The notes under the pieces were generated by a model that was given only the letters and a program-made list of their open reading frames with translations, searched no databases and had not been told where the DNA came from. Shown here piece by piece: positions 7,354 through 13,954 of a stretch of DNA of 23,835 nt (position 1 is its first letter; the number at the start of each line of letters is the position of its first letter). Location: positions 1-23,835 of the IMG/VR virus record IMGVR_UViG_3300045999_009983; one strand, written 5' to 3'. This stretch comes from a virus. The position numbers and the translations under genes are program-made.

Positions 7354-9414
7354 ATGACGACCACGCCCACCACCATCAGCCAGCTGCCCGCCCAGAGCGG
7401 CGCATTGACAGGCGGTGAGCGCCTGGTGATGGATCTGGATGGGGCCACGGTTGCCGCCTCCGCGATCACCGCAGGCGGTGCCTACCGAGTCCTGACGGTG
7501 GGAACCACGGACTGGACAACAATTGGTGCTGCATCGAGCGCGATCGACGTCGCCTTCGTGGCCACAGCCACAGGGACAGGCACAGGCACAGCCGTGGCGC
7601 TGCTGACCCGGAGAGTCTCTGCCCAGCAAGTGGCAGACCTGGCCAGCACGGGGCCGGTGGACCTGGCATGGAATCCAACAACCCGCACGATCAGCAGTTC
7701 TGCTGGTGCTGATGCTCAACTGACGCTGGCCAGCTCTTCGGCGGATGGCCTGATGCCATCTGGCGATGCTGCCAAAATCGCGGCAATTGTCACCACTGGC
7801 ACTCCAGGCCAGGCCCTGCGACTGGGTTCGGACGGAATCTATCGCGGCCACACGTTCACCGCCGGAGACGTGGGAGCGGACTCAGTCGGCGCTGCTGCAG
7901 CTGCGATCGCTGCCCACCTGGCGGCACCTGACCCGCATCCTGGGCTGGCCCAGGTTTCGTGGACTGGCGCCTACGGAGACCTGTCAGGCCTGCCCACACT
8001 AGGCACGGCAGCCGCGCTCAACCATGGAGCAGTGGCGGGGAACCTGGTCCGGCTAGACCCGACGACTGGGCGGCTGCCTCCTGTTGATGGCTCTCAGCTC
8101 ACCAACTTGCCAACCGGCCCGGGCGGAGGGGTCAGCGATGGCGACAAGGGGGACATTGTTGTCAGTGGTGGCGGAACAACTTGGCTAATTGATGTAACAG
8201 TCCGCGCTAATTGGGATACAGCCTATACCGAACGGCTGAGTTGGGACGGTTCGTCAACAGGCCTAAACCCTGGAACTGGGCGGACCTCTCTGGGTCTGGG
8301 CACAGCCGCTCAGTCCCAGGTTGGAGATTTTGCCACAGCCGCTCAGGGCGCGATGGCGGCCAGCGCCATCCAGCCAGGCAATCCTGCGCTCAGCGATGCT
8401 CGCGAGTGGTTGGCCCCCATGGTCTCGCGGGCGGATGCCGAAGCTGGCACGGCCACCGATCGCCGCGCCTGGTCAGTTCAGCGAGTTTGGCAGGCGATTG
8501 CGGCCTGGTGGGCAGCCGCCAGCAGTCCCCTCGGTCGCTCGCTGGCCGGCGCAACGGATGCCGAAGCGGCTCGCACCCTGCTGGGCCTTGGCTCGTTGGC
8601 CACGCAATCCGGGACGTTTGCTGCACTCAGCTCGACTGCGCCGTCTCCCCTTGGGACGGCTGCGGTGGGGACGGGCTCAACTGCGGCGAGGGCGGATCAC
8701 GTGCACGAGCTGCCCACCCTGGCGGCCCTAGGAGCTGCGGCATCTGGCCCAATTGGTTCCAGCGGACTCGTCATGGCCGCCGGAGTTCTGGGTCGGGAGA
8801 CCGGGTCTGGAGCGCCTCAGGTTTATTCGCTGGGATCAGGCCTGGCGATCGTTGCGGGTGCGCTCACGGTAACGGCTAGCGGCTCCGGCACTGTGACCAA
8901 CGTGGGTCTAAGCCTCCCATCGATTTTCTCTGTAACAAACAGCCCGGTAACGACTACCGGAACACTGACCGCAACACTGGCCAATCAATCGCCGGGCCTA
9001 GTTTTCGCCGGTCCGGCTTCAGGATCCCCTGCTGAACCCGGATTCCGCCAGCTGGGATACAGCGAATTGACTGGGCTGCCCACCCTGTTTGATCCCGCCA
9101 GCCCTGGCGCGATTGGTGGGACCACGCCTGGATCGGGAGCATTCACCTCGCTCACTGCGTCTGCCCGGATTGGCCTGCCGTCCGGCGCGCATGCCTCCCC
9201 TGCTGCCCGCGATCTGTATGCGTTAGGGTCATCAGTAGCGTTTCGCAGTAGTTCAAATGTGGAGGTGCTTCTACTGAATGCCGCTGATAATCTGAGCAAT
9301 CTGTCCAGTCCGGCAACTGCCAGGACTAATTTGGGTGCACAAAAAGCCATCACTGTTGGCACTGCCGCCCCTTCTGGCGGTCAGGATGGGGACATCTACA
9401 TCCAGATCACCTAG
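7354..9414 (+). CDS. Tail fibre / receptor-binding protein
   Basis: A 686-residue protein rich in Gly, Ala, Ser, Thr and Leu, with the segmented repeats of trimeric phage fibres. Residues 40-85 match the small fibre module with YRVLTVGTTDWTTIGA followed by FVATATGTGTGTAV. Later come 'GDLSGLPTLG' and 'SELTGLPTLF' repeats, LGTAAQSQVGDFATAAQGAM, LDPTTGRLPPVDGSQLTNLP, and an HxH motif (H449-V-H451 in ARADHVHELP), which in T4-type fibres binds metal at the trimer axis. The C-terminus GTAAPSGGQDGDIYIQI is a common fibre ending. It lies between head completion and tail genes rather than at the end of the tail operon. The start lies 3 nt after the upstream stop. It is likely the main host-range determinant together with the lectin-like genes. 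Confidence 0.88.
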   Translation: MTTTPTTISQLPAQSGALTGGERLVMDLDGATVAASAITAGGAYRVLTVGTTDWTTIGAASSAIDVAFVATATGTGTGTAVALLTRRVSAQQVADLASTGPVDLAWNPTTRTISSSAGADAQLTLASSSADGLMPSGDAAKIAAIVTTGTPGQALRLGSDGIYRGHTFTAGDVGADSVGAAAAAIAAHLAAPDPHPGLAQVSWTGAYGDLSGLPTLGTAAALNHGAVAGNLVRLDPTTGRLPPVDGSQLTNLPTGPGGGVSDGDKGDIVVSGGGTTWLIDVTVRANWDTAYTERLSWDGSSTGLNPGTGRTSLGLGTAAQSQVGDFATAAQGAMAASAIQPGNPALSDAREWLAPMVSRADAEAGTATDRRAWSVQRVWQAIAAWWAAASSPLGRSLAGATDAEAARTLLGLGSLATQSGTFAALSSTAPSPLGTAAVGTGSTAARADHVHELPTLAALGAAASGPIGSSGLVMAAGVLGRETGSGAPQVYSLGSGLAIVAGALTVTASGSGTVTNVGLSLPSIFSVTNSPVTTTGTLTATLANQSPGLVFAGPASGSPAEPGFRQLGYSELTGLPTLFDPASPGAIGGTTPGSGAFTSLTASARIGLPSGAHASPAARDLYALGSSVAFRSSSNVEVLLLNAADNLSNLSSPATARTNLGAQKAITVGTAAPSGGQDGDIYIQIT
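7903..7910. repeat. HIP1 octamer GCGATCGC
   Basis: Second exact HIP1 palindrome, inside the tail fibre gene at codons for an Ala-rich stretch. It supports, weakly, a cyanobacterial host. Confidence 0.6.
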
Positions 9415-9419
9415 GCCCC

Positions 9420-9863
9420 ATGGAATCCCTCGCCGCCCGCGTCAGCCAGCCGGACCTTGCCAACCTGCCTGAGTGGCAAGTCGCTGAGATCCTCAATCAG
9501 CCGGATCAGACATTGCCAGAGCGGGTGGAGGTGGTTAGGCGGATTGTGGGCCAGGCTGAAATATTGGAAGCCCTGGGGCCAGACACGGGAGCGGCCTTCC
9601 TTGGGTCTCTGAGTGCTGCCGCCGCTCAGCGCCCAGCATTTGGCCTGGTCTTCGGAATCCTGGAGAGGGGCCAGCTCAACGCAGGCAGCCCTGTGGTGCG
9701 GCAGGAGGTGCAGGACATGCGCCAGGCTGGGCAGATCACGGTCGAACAGGAGGAGGCTTTGCTTCGCCTAGGCGAGGTGCGGCGCCCTCAGTCATGGGCT
9801 GAGCTGCACGGCATTCAGGTGAATGCCCAGGCCGTTAGCCTGGCTCGCGGCTCCACAACGTAA
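9420..9863 (+). CDS. Conserved phage protein following the tail fibre (function unknown)
   Basis: A 147-residue helical, acidic protein. The N-terminus (PDLANLPEWQVAEILNQPDQ) and C-terminus (ILERGQLNAGSP...VRRPQSWAELHGIQVNAQAVSLARG, read in two parts) follow a layout I recognise from a family of small caudoviral proteins: 'L.. L.D..VA..LN.P' at the start, a middle helix bundle, and an ending 'SWAE..G..V....V..AR'. These are usually found beside fibre or tail genes. No enzymatic motif is visible. Its location 6 nt after the fibre stop suggests a fibre-associated structural or assembly role, which is inference. Confidence 0.7.
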   Translation: MESLAARVSQPDLANLPEWQVAEILNQPDQTLPERVEVVRRIVGQAEILEALGPDTGAAFLGSLSAAAAQRPAFGLVFGILERGQLNAGSPVVRQEVQDMRQAGQITVEQEEALLRLGEVRRPQSWAELHGIQVNAQAVSLARGSTT

Positions 9864-9884
9864 TCCTCATCACCGGAAACTATC

Positions 9885-10313
9885 ATGCCAATTGCAAAGT
9901 GGGGCACGCCATCCGCGCGATCCGGAAACCTAGCGGGAACCCTTCTTAACGGCTTGGCCGTCGGGGCGGAGTCTGCCGCAATTTCTTTTAACAATAGTGG
10001 CAGCAGTAATCAGTTTATAAACGCTGTGATTACGGTCAAGCTAGGGTCAATTACTGCAAGCTCAACAGCATCAATCACGCTAACAGTCATTGGGTCGGAT
10101 GGCGTAGATTTTGAAGACTCAGCATCAGGAGATCGATATCTTGGGGCGGTGTCAAGTGGCACATCGGCGAAGGTTGTAATGTTTAAGATGGTGCGGCTAT
10201 ATGCATTTCCGCTACGTTTCACAATTACGAACAATACTGGCGCCACCTTTCCCACAGGCTCCCCAAGCGGAAATGAATTTTATGTAACTGTCTACCCTGA
10301 GGAAATCAACTAA
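9885..10313 (+). CDS. Unrecognised beta-rich virion protein candidate
   Basis: A 142-residue protein dominated by alternating Ser/Thr/Val/Ile strands (for example FINAVITVKLGSITASSTAS and MVRLYAFPLRFTITNN), without charge clusters, transmembrane segments or Cys. This is the composition of a beta-sandwich decoration or adhesin domain. I do not recognise the family. It sits between the fibre-linked gene and a lectin-like gene, and its stop shares a base with the next ATG (TAATG, 10311-10315), so it is translated with the adhesin. Probably a virion surface or tail-tip component, but that is inferred from neighbours. Confidence 0.6.
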   Translation: MPIAKWGTPSARSGNLAGTLLNGLAVGAESAAISFNNSGSSNQFINAVITVKLGSITASSTASITLTVIGSDGVDFEDSASGDRYLGAVSSGTSAKVVMFKMVRLYAFPLRFTITNNTGATFPTGSPSGNEFYVTVYPEEIN

Positions 10314-11107
10314 TGCCGCGCGGAGTATCACTGCTGGATGAAGCCAGGATACAGGGTCGGCTGTGGACTCCTGCGGAATTCAGGCCAACCATATGGGTTT
10401 CTGCGCTCAATCTAAACACTGTAGCTAGTGCTACGGGGGTGTCTTCCCTTGCGAATATGGGCACAGCTGGCGGCAGTTTTGTGCAGGCCACAGCGGCCAA
10501 TCAGGCACTGTTTAGAAGGGGAGACGGCGACAGGGGGCCAGCGTATCCATATCTAGATTTTGACGGCACAAACGACAGCCTGAGCCTGTCAGCAGCAGCC
10601 GGAGCAGCTATCAATCGATTTATGTATTTGTTTGCCGTGTGCAGGCCTGGCCCAAATACAGCAGCCTTTAAATCTACAATTTATGGGAGCAATGATGGCT
10701 CGCTGTGGGTTGGGCGCAACAGTAGCCAATGGCGCCACGCTGGATCAGGCTCTGTCACTGATACAGCTTATGCAAATGGCAGACAAGTCGGCACGCTTAC
10801 GTTTACGGCATTTTCTACTGGCGTTGCGTATAACATGCCTGATTCGTGGGGTGTTCATAGTAGATCGCTAGTCGGAGTGTCTGGAGCGGGAATAGATTTT
10901 GCGCGAAACCCAACACATTTAGCGCGGGGAGATAGCGGCTCTGGAGCAACAACAGCCGCGACTAAGCTCGCTGAATTTCTTGCTATTCCATTCGACATAG
11001 GACTGGCGGGCCTCAGGAAAGTCGAGGGGTACCTGGCATGGCGCCATGGCTTGCCCCTGGTCGCTGAGCACCTGTTTGCTTCCAAGCCTCCACTCATAGG
11101 AGACTGA
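10313..11107 (+). CDS. Concanavalin A/lectin-like adhesin candidate
   Basis: 264 residues. The middle has the LamG/ConA-type entry motif YLDFDGTNDSLSL (about residue 79 onward), followed by beta strands RFMYLFAVCRPG, SLWVGRNSSQWRH and RQVGTLTFTAFSTG. The C-terminus, RKVEGYLAWRHGLPLVAEH, matches the ending 'K.EGYLAW..GL...LP..HP' common to phage and bacterial carbohydrate-binding domains of this fold. Such proteins bind cell-surface glycans and act in attachment. The N-terminus (SLLDEARIQGRLWTPAEF) looks like a docking peptide. It is coupled to the preceding gene by TAATG and followed 4 nt later by the Trp-repeat gene. Confidence 0.7.
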   Translation: MPRGVSLLDEARIQGRLWTPAEFRPTIWVSALNLNTVASATGVSSLANMGTAGGSFVQATAANQALFRRGDGDRGPAYPYLDFDGTNDSLSLSAAAGAAINRFMYLFAVCRPGPNTAAFKSTIYGSNDGSLWVGRNSSQWRHAGSGSVTDTAYANGRQVGTLTFTAFSTGVAYNMPDSWGVHSRSLVGVSGAGIDFARNPTHLARGDSGSGATTAATKLAEFLAIPFDIGLAGLRKVEGYLAWRHGLPLVAEHLFASKPPLIGD

Positions 11108-11111
11108 GCCC

Positions 11112-11282
11112 ATGCCCCTGCGGATCCGCGTACCTCCGCTGTTTGTTCCGCCGGCAACAGCGCCCAACCTGGTTTTTGTGAGGGTTGCTGGGGTTTGGGT
11201 GCAAGGGGCCTTTTGGGTCCGCGTAAACGGCGTTTGGGTGCAAGGTGCTCCGTCAGTTAAAGTCAGCGGCACATGGAACTGA
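11112..11282 (+). CDS. 56-residue Trp-repeat virion peptide
   Basis: A small frame from ATG 11112 to TGA 11280-11282 encodes 56 residues. After a Pro-rich start (MPLRIRVPPLFVPP) it consists of 13-residue units of the form G-V-W-V-Q-G-A-x-x-V-R/K-V-N/S: two full units and a partial third ending GTWN. I recognise this 'V.V.GVW' repeat from short phage proteins next to adhesins, where tandem beta hairpins with invariant Trp are expected. It starts 4 nt after the lectin-like gene stop and is in the same operon. The DNA repeat is nearly exact, so recent unit duplication is likely. Likely a minor tail or adhesin component; function unproven. Confidence 0.65.
   Translation: MPLRIRVPPLFVPPATAPNLVFVRVAGVWVQGAFWVRVNGVWVQGAPSVKVSGTWN
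11193..11245 (+). repeat. 39-nt-period direct repeat encoding the Trp unit
   Basis: The 14-mer GTTTGGGTGCAAGG occurs at 11193-11206 and again at 11232-11245, 39 nt (13 codons) apart, and codes for VWVQG-type units of the 56-residue peptide. Confidence 0.75.
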
Positions 11283-11337
11283 TGTCACTCGTCTGACACT
11301 TTTATGTCTCACTCAAACGCGTCACTTCCATAAGGCC

Positions 11338-11724
11338 ATGTCAATATGGTTCAATAGCCGGCCAGAGCCTGGTGAGCCATCACATCTGCAAATCTATGAG
11401 CAGGTGATCAGGATGGAAGAATCTTTGCAGGAAATACAACTATCTATTGCTGGATTAAGGGCAACAGTGGAAGAACGCGGGAGACAGCATGACAGAGTTG
11501 AACAAGTTCTTAATTCCCATGATTTAAGCATTTCACAGATAAAAACGCAGATTGCCACGATGGAAGCAACAAACAAGCAATCGGGTTCAATGTTTAAGGA
11601 TTATATCTATCCCATCCTGGTTTCTGTTTTAAGTTTTGGAATGATGGCCATAATGGGGTTTTATGTGTTTCAGGCAAGGACGGAATCACAGTTACAGCGC
11701 GAGAGGCAAAGTCAACTACGCTGA
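11338..11724 (+). CDS. XhlA-like coiled-coil membrane protein (holin-accessory candidate)
   Basis: 128 residues from ATG 11338. A longer in-frame start at 11245 would overlap the Trp-repeat gene and add a non-homologous His/Thr-rich leader, so I reject it. Residues about 18-80 are a heptad-patterned amphipathic helix (LQIYEQVIRMEESLQEIQLS, then LRATVEERGRQHDRVEQVL). Residues about 90-111 form a single transmembrane helix (YPILVSVLSFGMMAIMGFYV), followed by a short basic cytoplasmic-type tail. This is the layout of the haemolysin XhlA family, which cooperates with holins in lysis. It sits between adhesin genes and tail genes and is coupled to the next membrane gene by TGATG. An alternative is a tail-fibre assembly or superinfection-exclusion membrane protein. 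Confidence 0.65.
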   Translation: MSIWFNSRPEPGEPSHLQIYEQVIRMEESLQEIQLSIAGLRATVEERGRQHDRVEQVLNSHDLSISQIKTQIATMEATNKQSGSMFKDYIYPILVSVLSFGMMAIMGFYVFQARTESQLQRERQSQLR

Positions 11725-11930
11725 TGAACAGACTTATCGGCCGATGTTTGTTTTTTGCATTCCTGTCGCTTTCTATTGGTGCAAGCTTGTCTTCTGTTGA
11801 TTACCTGCACTGCATTGTGCATGAATCTACGGCGCAGTGTAGGCCAGCACTGTCCGGCGCAATATCATCCTGGACCAATGCCGCTACAATGGTCTTGGCG
11901 TTTGCTGTCCAATCTAAGGAGAATACCTAA
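11724..11930 (+). CDS. Small membrane protein, holin-like candidate
   Basis: 68 residues with an N-terminal hydrophobic helix (CLFFAFLSLSIGASLSSV, about 8-25), a short loop with two Cys (C30, C39), and a second, weaker hydrophobic segment (TNAATMVLAFAVQ, about 51-63). A start with MNRLIGR followed by a hydrophobic core could also be read as a signal anchor. Size and double-pass layout fit a class II holin, and the partner upstream looks like a holin accessory protein. No lysin is present in the window, however, so the lysis role is inference. TGATG overlap with the upstream gene and a one-base overlap with the tail terminator (TAATG) place it in the same translationally coupled string. Confidence 0.55.
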   Translation: MNRLIGRCLFFAFLSLSIGASLSSVDYLHCIVHESTAQCRPALSGAISSWTNAATMVLAFAVQSKENT

Positions 11931-12400
11931 TGGCCGATACAAAAATTTGTCAAATCTTGGATCACATCAAGCAGCTGTTGTCCGCCATTCCGGGGGCTTT
12001 ATTTGTTGATGATCCAAGCAGAGTGACTAATCCATCTAATGGGGTCGTAATCATGTTGGAATGGGCCCAGGAGCGGGGTTTTCGGCGGCAGGAACCTGAC
12101 ATTTGTAACGCAGTGGATGTCCTGCCGGTCTTTGTAACTATTCAATGTCCGCGCACGATTGGCCAGGCTGACACAATTTGGAAAGCCTTCAGCCCCTGGC
12201 ATCAGGCCGTACATGCCGTGATGTACGCAGACCGCAGCTTGGGAGGGCTGGCTGGTGCCAGGCTTGCCGGGGTTGGCCCAGGAGGCGTTTCCTATCTCGG
12301 CCAGCAGCCGACTACCTCTCCAGAGGTGCCGGACGTGTCTAGGCTAGTGTTGGCTTATGACATTGGTTTTTCGACCGCGCAGGACGATTTGACGCAATGA
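11930..12400 (+). CDS. Tail terminator/completion protein (lambda gpU role)
   Basis: 156 residues. The N-terminal helix (ICQILDHIKQLLSAI) is followed by a strand region with LPVFVTIQCPR, then SPWHQAVHAVMYADRSLGGL and a C-terminal strand RLVLAYDIGFSTAQDDL. These match the alpha/beta layout of tail terminator proteins, where a helix is followed by 'V..A...DRTLGG' and a final strand ending 'Y.T...DP'. They cap the tail tube and join it to the head. It lies just before the tail tube gene, which is the gpU/gpV order of lambda. Start by TAATG overlap, stop by ATGA overlap with the next small ORF. Confidence 0.75.
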   Translation: MADTKICQILDHIKQLLSAIPGALFVDDPSRVTNPSNGVVIMLEWAQERGFRRQEPDICNAVDVLPVFVTIQCPRTIGQADTIWKAFSPWHQAVHAVMYADRSLGGLAGARLAGVGPGGVSYLGQQPTTSPEVPDVSRLVLAYDIGFSTAQDDLTQ

Positions 12401-12561
12401 ACTCACCTCCCTACAGCACAGAGGCAGGGCACTGGATCAGCGATCCCGCTACCGGCGAAATCACGCCAGATCCCAGCTACCACCAGCCGCAGGAGCCCCC
12501 CTGCACAGCCTTGGCGGCCCCCTGCTGTCCACCCCAACCCGCTGAGGAGGATCAGCCGTGA
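12397..12561 (+). CDS. 54-residue Pro/Cys-rich ORF between terminator and tail tube
   Basis: ATG 12397 overlaps the upstream stop (ATGA), and the stop TGA 12559-12561 overlaps the GTG of the tail tube (GTGA), so it is fully embedded in the coupled chain. The product is Pro-rich (10 or more Pro) with three Cys (PPCTALAAPCCPP region) and an acidic end (AEEDQP), and is predicted disordered. I do not recognise it. It may be a real small protein, or mainly a translated spacer that brings ribosomes to the GTG start of the tube gene; the strong Shine-Dalgarno for that gene lies within it. Confidence 0.55.
   Translation: MNSPPYSTEAGHWISDPATGEITPDPSYHQPQEPPCTALAAPCCPPQPAEEDQP
12544..12550 (+). promoter_or_regulatory. 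Shine-Dalgarno that fixes the GTG start of the tail tube gene
   Basis: GAGGAGG at 12544-12550 is close to the anti-SD optimum and lies 7 nt before GTG 12558. It is the strongest ribosome binding site noticed in the window, which fits a high-copy tube protein and decides in favour of the unusual GTG start. Confidence 0.8.
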
Positions 12562-13502
12562 GCAACTTTCGCGATCAACTGTTCCTGGTCAAGGCGGAGA
12601 CTACGCCAGGGGTGTTTGAAACCCTCGCGGGAGCGGACGTTGTTCCCTGCCAGAGCACCACGCCCACGATCTCTGCCACACCGGTTGAGCGCAGCATTCT
12701 GTCGCCGGCAGTGCCTGGCAAGCTGACGCCCGACGTGATGGCGGAGGAGCAAACTGCTGTCACGATCACCACAGAGGTGTCAGGCAGCGGGCAGGCAGGC
12801 ACTCCATCGCCCGTGCTCGGAAAAATGTTGGCGCTGGCGGGATTCAATCAAACCATTGCCACTGGACAGACTGTCACCAATGCCCTGCCGTGGCCGCATC
12901 CGACAGCGCGGTACTCGTTTGCGTTTGACCACTCCGGCCAGCGATTTGCGGGGCGTGGAGGTCTCGCGGAGACAATAACATTCTCAGGGGAAGCCGGTCA
13001 AATAATGAACGTGGAAACCGCCATAAGAGGAATATATGTCCCAATCTCTGCCGTATCGGCTGTCACCCCAACTTTTCCAACTCTGCAAACGCCTGCAATT
13101 ATTAACTCTAGCGGAGTAGGAACGGTAACCATAGCTGGCGTCTCTTCTTGTATTGCTGCTTATAGCTGCACAGTGCAGAACACCGTAACCCGAAGGGACG
13201 ATGGTGGAGATTGTCCGCCGTCCATGGTGGTCACAGATCGCAGGGTTTCCGGCTCTATTACAATCAGAAGGCCAGAAAATCTTGCAACCTTAAACCTATA
13301 CGAAAAAGCCTTAGCCAGTGAAACTATGGCGATTGTTTTCCCCTACGGCAAGACAGCAGGCAACATCATAACATTTAACCATCCCAAAGTTGCTGGGATG
13401 ATCCCAGCATCAAACGATAGAAATGGATTGATATATCTCACTATTGAGTGGACACAGATAAACCCACTCCTTACAGACCAATTCACCATTGTGCAATCAT
13501 GA
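12558..13502 (+). CDS. Major tail tube protein
   Basis: 314 residues starting at GTG with an excellent Shine-Dalgarno (GAGGAGG). The N-terminus LFLVKAETTPGVFETLAGAD is the typical opening of phage tail tube proteins ('L..K.E.T.G...TL..AD'), followed by alternating strands (AVTITTEVSGSGQAG, SGSITIRRPEN) and a conserved helix-like segment GKMLALAGF. It polymerises as stacked hexamers to form the tail lumen. Its position between the tail terminator and the frameshifted chaperones matches lambda gpV. The C-terminus TIEWTQINPLLTDQFTIVQ looks like the closing beta strand. The stop shares ATGA with the downstream chaperone gene. Confidence 0.85.
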   Translation: MSNFRDQLFLVKAETTPGVFETLAGADVVPCQSTTPTISATPVERSILSPAVPGKLTPDVMAEEQTAVTITTEVSGSGQAGTPSPVLGKMLALAGFNQTIATGQTVTNALPWPHPTARYSFAFDHSGQRFAGRGGLAETITFSGEAGQIMNVETAIRGIYVPISAVSAVTPTFPTLQTPAIINSSGVGTVTIAGVSSCIAAYSCTVQNTVTRRDDGGDCPPSMVVTDRRVSGSITIRRPENLATLNLYEKALASETMAIVFPYGKTAGNIITFNHPKVAGMIPASNDRNGLIYLTIEWTQINPLLTDQFTIVQS

Positions 13503-13954
13503 GCTTCGTTTTAAAACAAAAGCGCATCATCAAGCGCCTGTTAGAAGGTAAATGCGGAGATGATCCGTATAGATTTACGGTGCATTTTTATGTTTTGCCT
13601 GAAAGCAAGTCTAGGCCCCTGCTTAGAGAATTAAACGAAGCGCTGCAAATTGCCACCAAGGCAAAATCTGATCCTTCTATTGACCTAGTCAATAGCCGAG
13701 GGGAAAGGTTGGAAGACCTAGACCTAAAGATTGCCGAACTCGTCCTAGCCGGTTGGGATGATGATCTGCTCGGGGAAGACGGAAACCCCTTGCCTGTTAC
13801 TGAAGAGAATAGACAAATGCTCCTTGACGAGCAAGGCTTGCCGACTAAGATTGCCGCAGAATGGGCGGAAGCCTATGGCGAATCAGTAAAAAACTCACAG
13901 AGTTCGCAGCCTTCTGGTGCGAACCCAGCAAGCGATCAAACCCAGAAGGACTAA
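13499..13954 (+). CDS. Tail assembly chaperone G (zero-frame product)
   Basis: 151 residues from ATG 13499, chosen over an in-frame ATG at 13448 because it gives an ATGA overlap with the tube stop and removes a leader that lies inside the tube gene. The sequence MSFVLKQKRIIKRLLEGK, then YRFTVHFYVLPESKSRPLLRELNEAL and a C-terminal ELVLAGWDDDLL region, fits lambda-G-like chaperones that coat the tape measure before tube polymerisation. The end of the frame carries the slippery heptamer A AAA AAC (13888-13894) and a pseudoknot. About 20 residues after the slip site, this frame stops at 13952-13954. The abundant short product ends with a polar Ser/Gln tail. Confidence 0.85.
   Translation: MSFVLKQKRIIKRLLEGKCGDDPYRFTVHFYVLPESKSRPLLRELNEALQIATKAKSDPSIDLVNSRGERLEDLDLKIAELVLAGWDDDLLGEDGNPLPVTEENRQMLLDEQGLPTKIAAEWAEAYGESVKNSQSSQPSGANPASDQTQKD

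Noticed and set aside
7261-7851. 196-residue minus-strand ORF opposite the tail fibre start
   Set aside because: Shadow frame: biased, Arg/Cys/Gly-rich composition, no ribosome binding site, and opposite a well-supported fibre gene.
8211-8879. 222-residue plus-strand ORF inside the tail fibre
   Set aside because: Alternative frame of GC-rich repeats with Trp/Arg/Ser-rich noise composition; the fibre frame has recognisable modules.
7354-11107. Diversity-generating retroelement variable region in the adhesins
   Set aside because: No reverse transcriptase and no template-repeat pair was seen in the window.
11245-11337. Longer start for the coiled-coil membrane protein
   Set aside because: It would overlap the Trp-repeat gene by 38 nt and add a leader without heptads; the ATG at 11338 begins the ordered part.
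11755-12009. Out-of-frame ORF with a lipobox-like LLITC segment, resembling a nested Rz1 spanin
   Set aside because: It begins with TTG, lacks a ribosome binding site, and runs across the 68-residue gene into the tail terminator gene. The lipobox resemblance is most simply explained as a shifted reading of a hydrophobic helix. Kept only as a remark.
13448-13498. Upstream start for the G chaperone
   Set aside because: The added residues lie inside the tube gene and lose the ATGA coupling at 13499.
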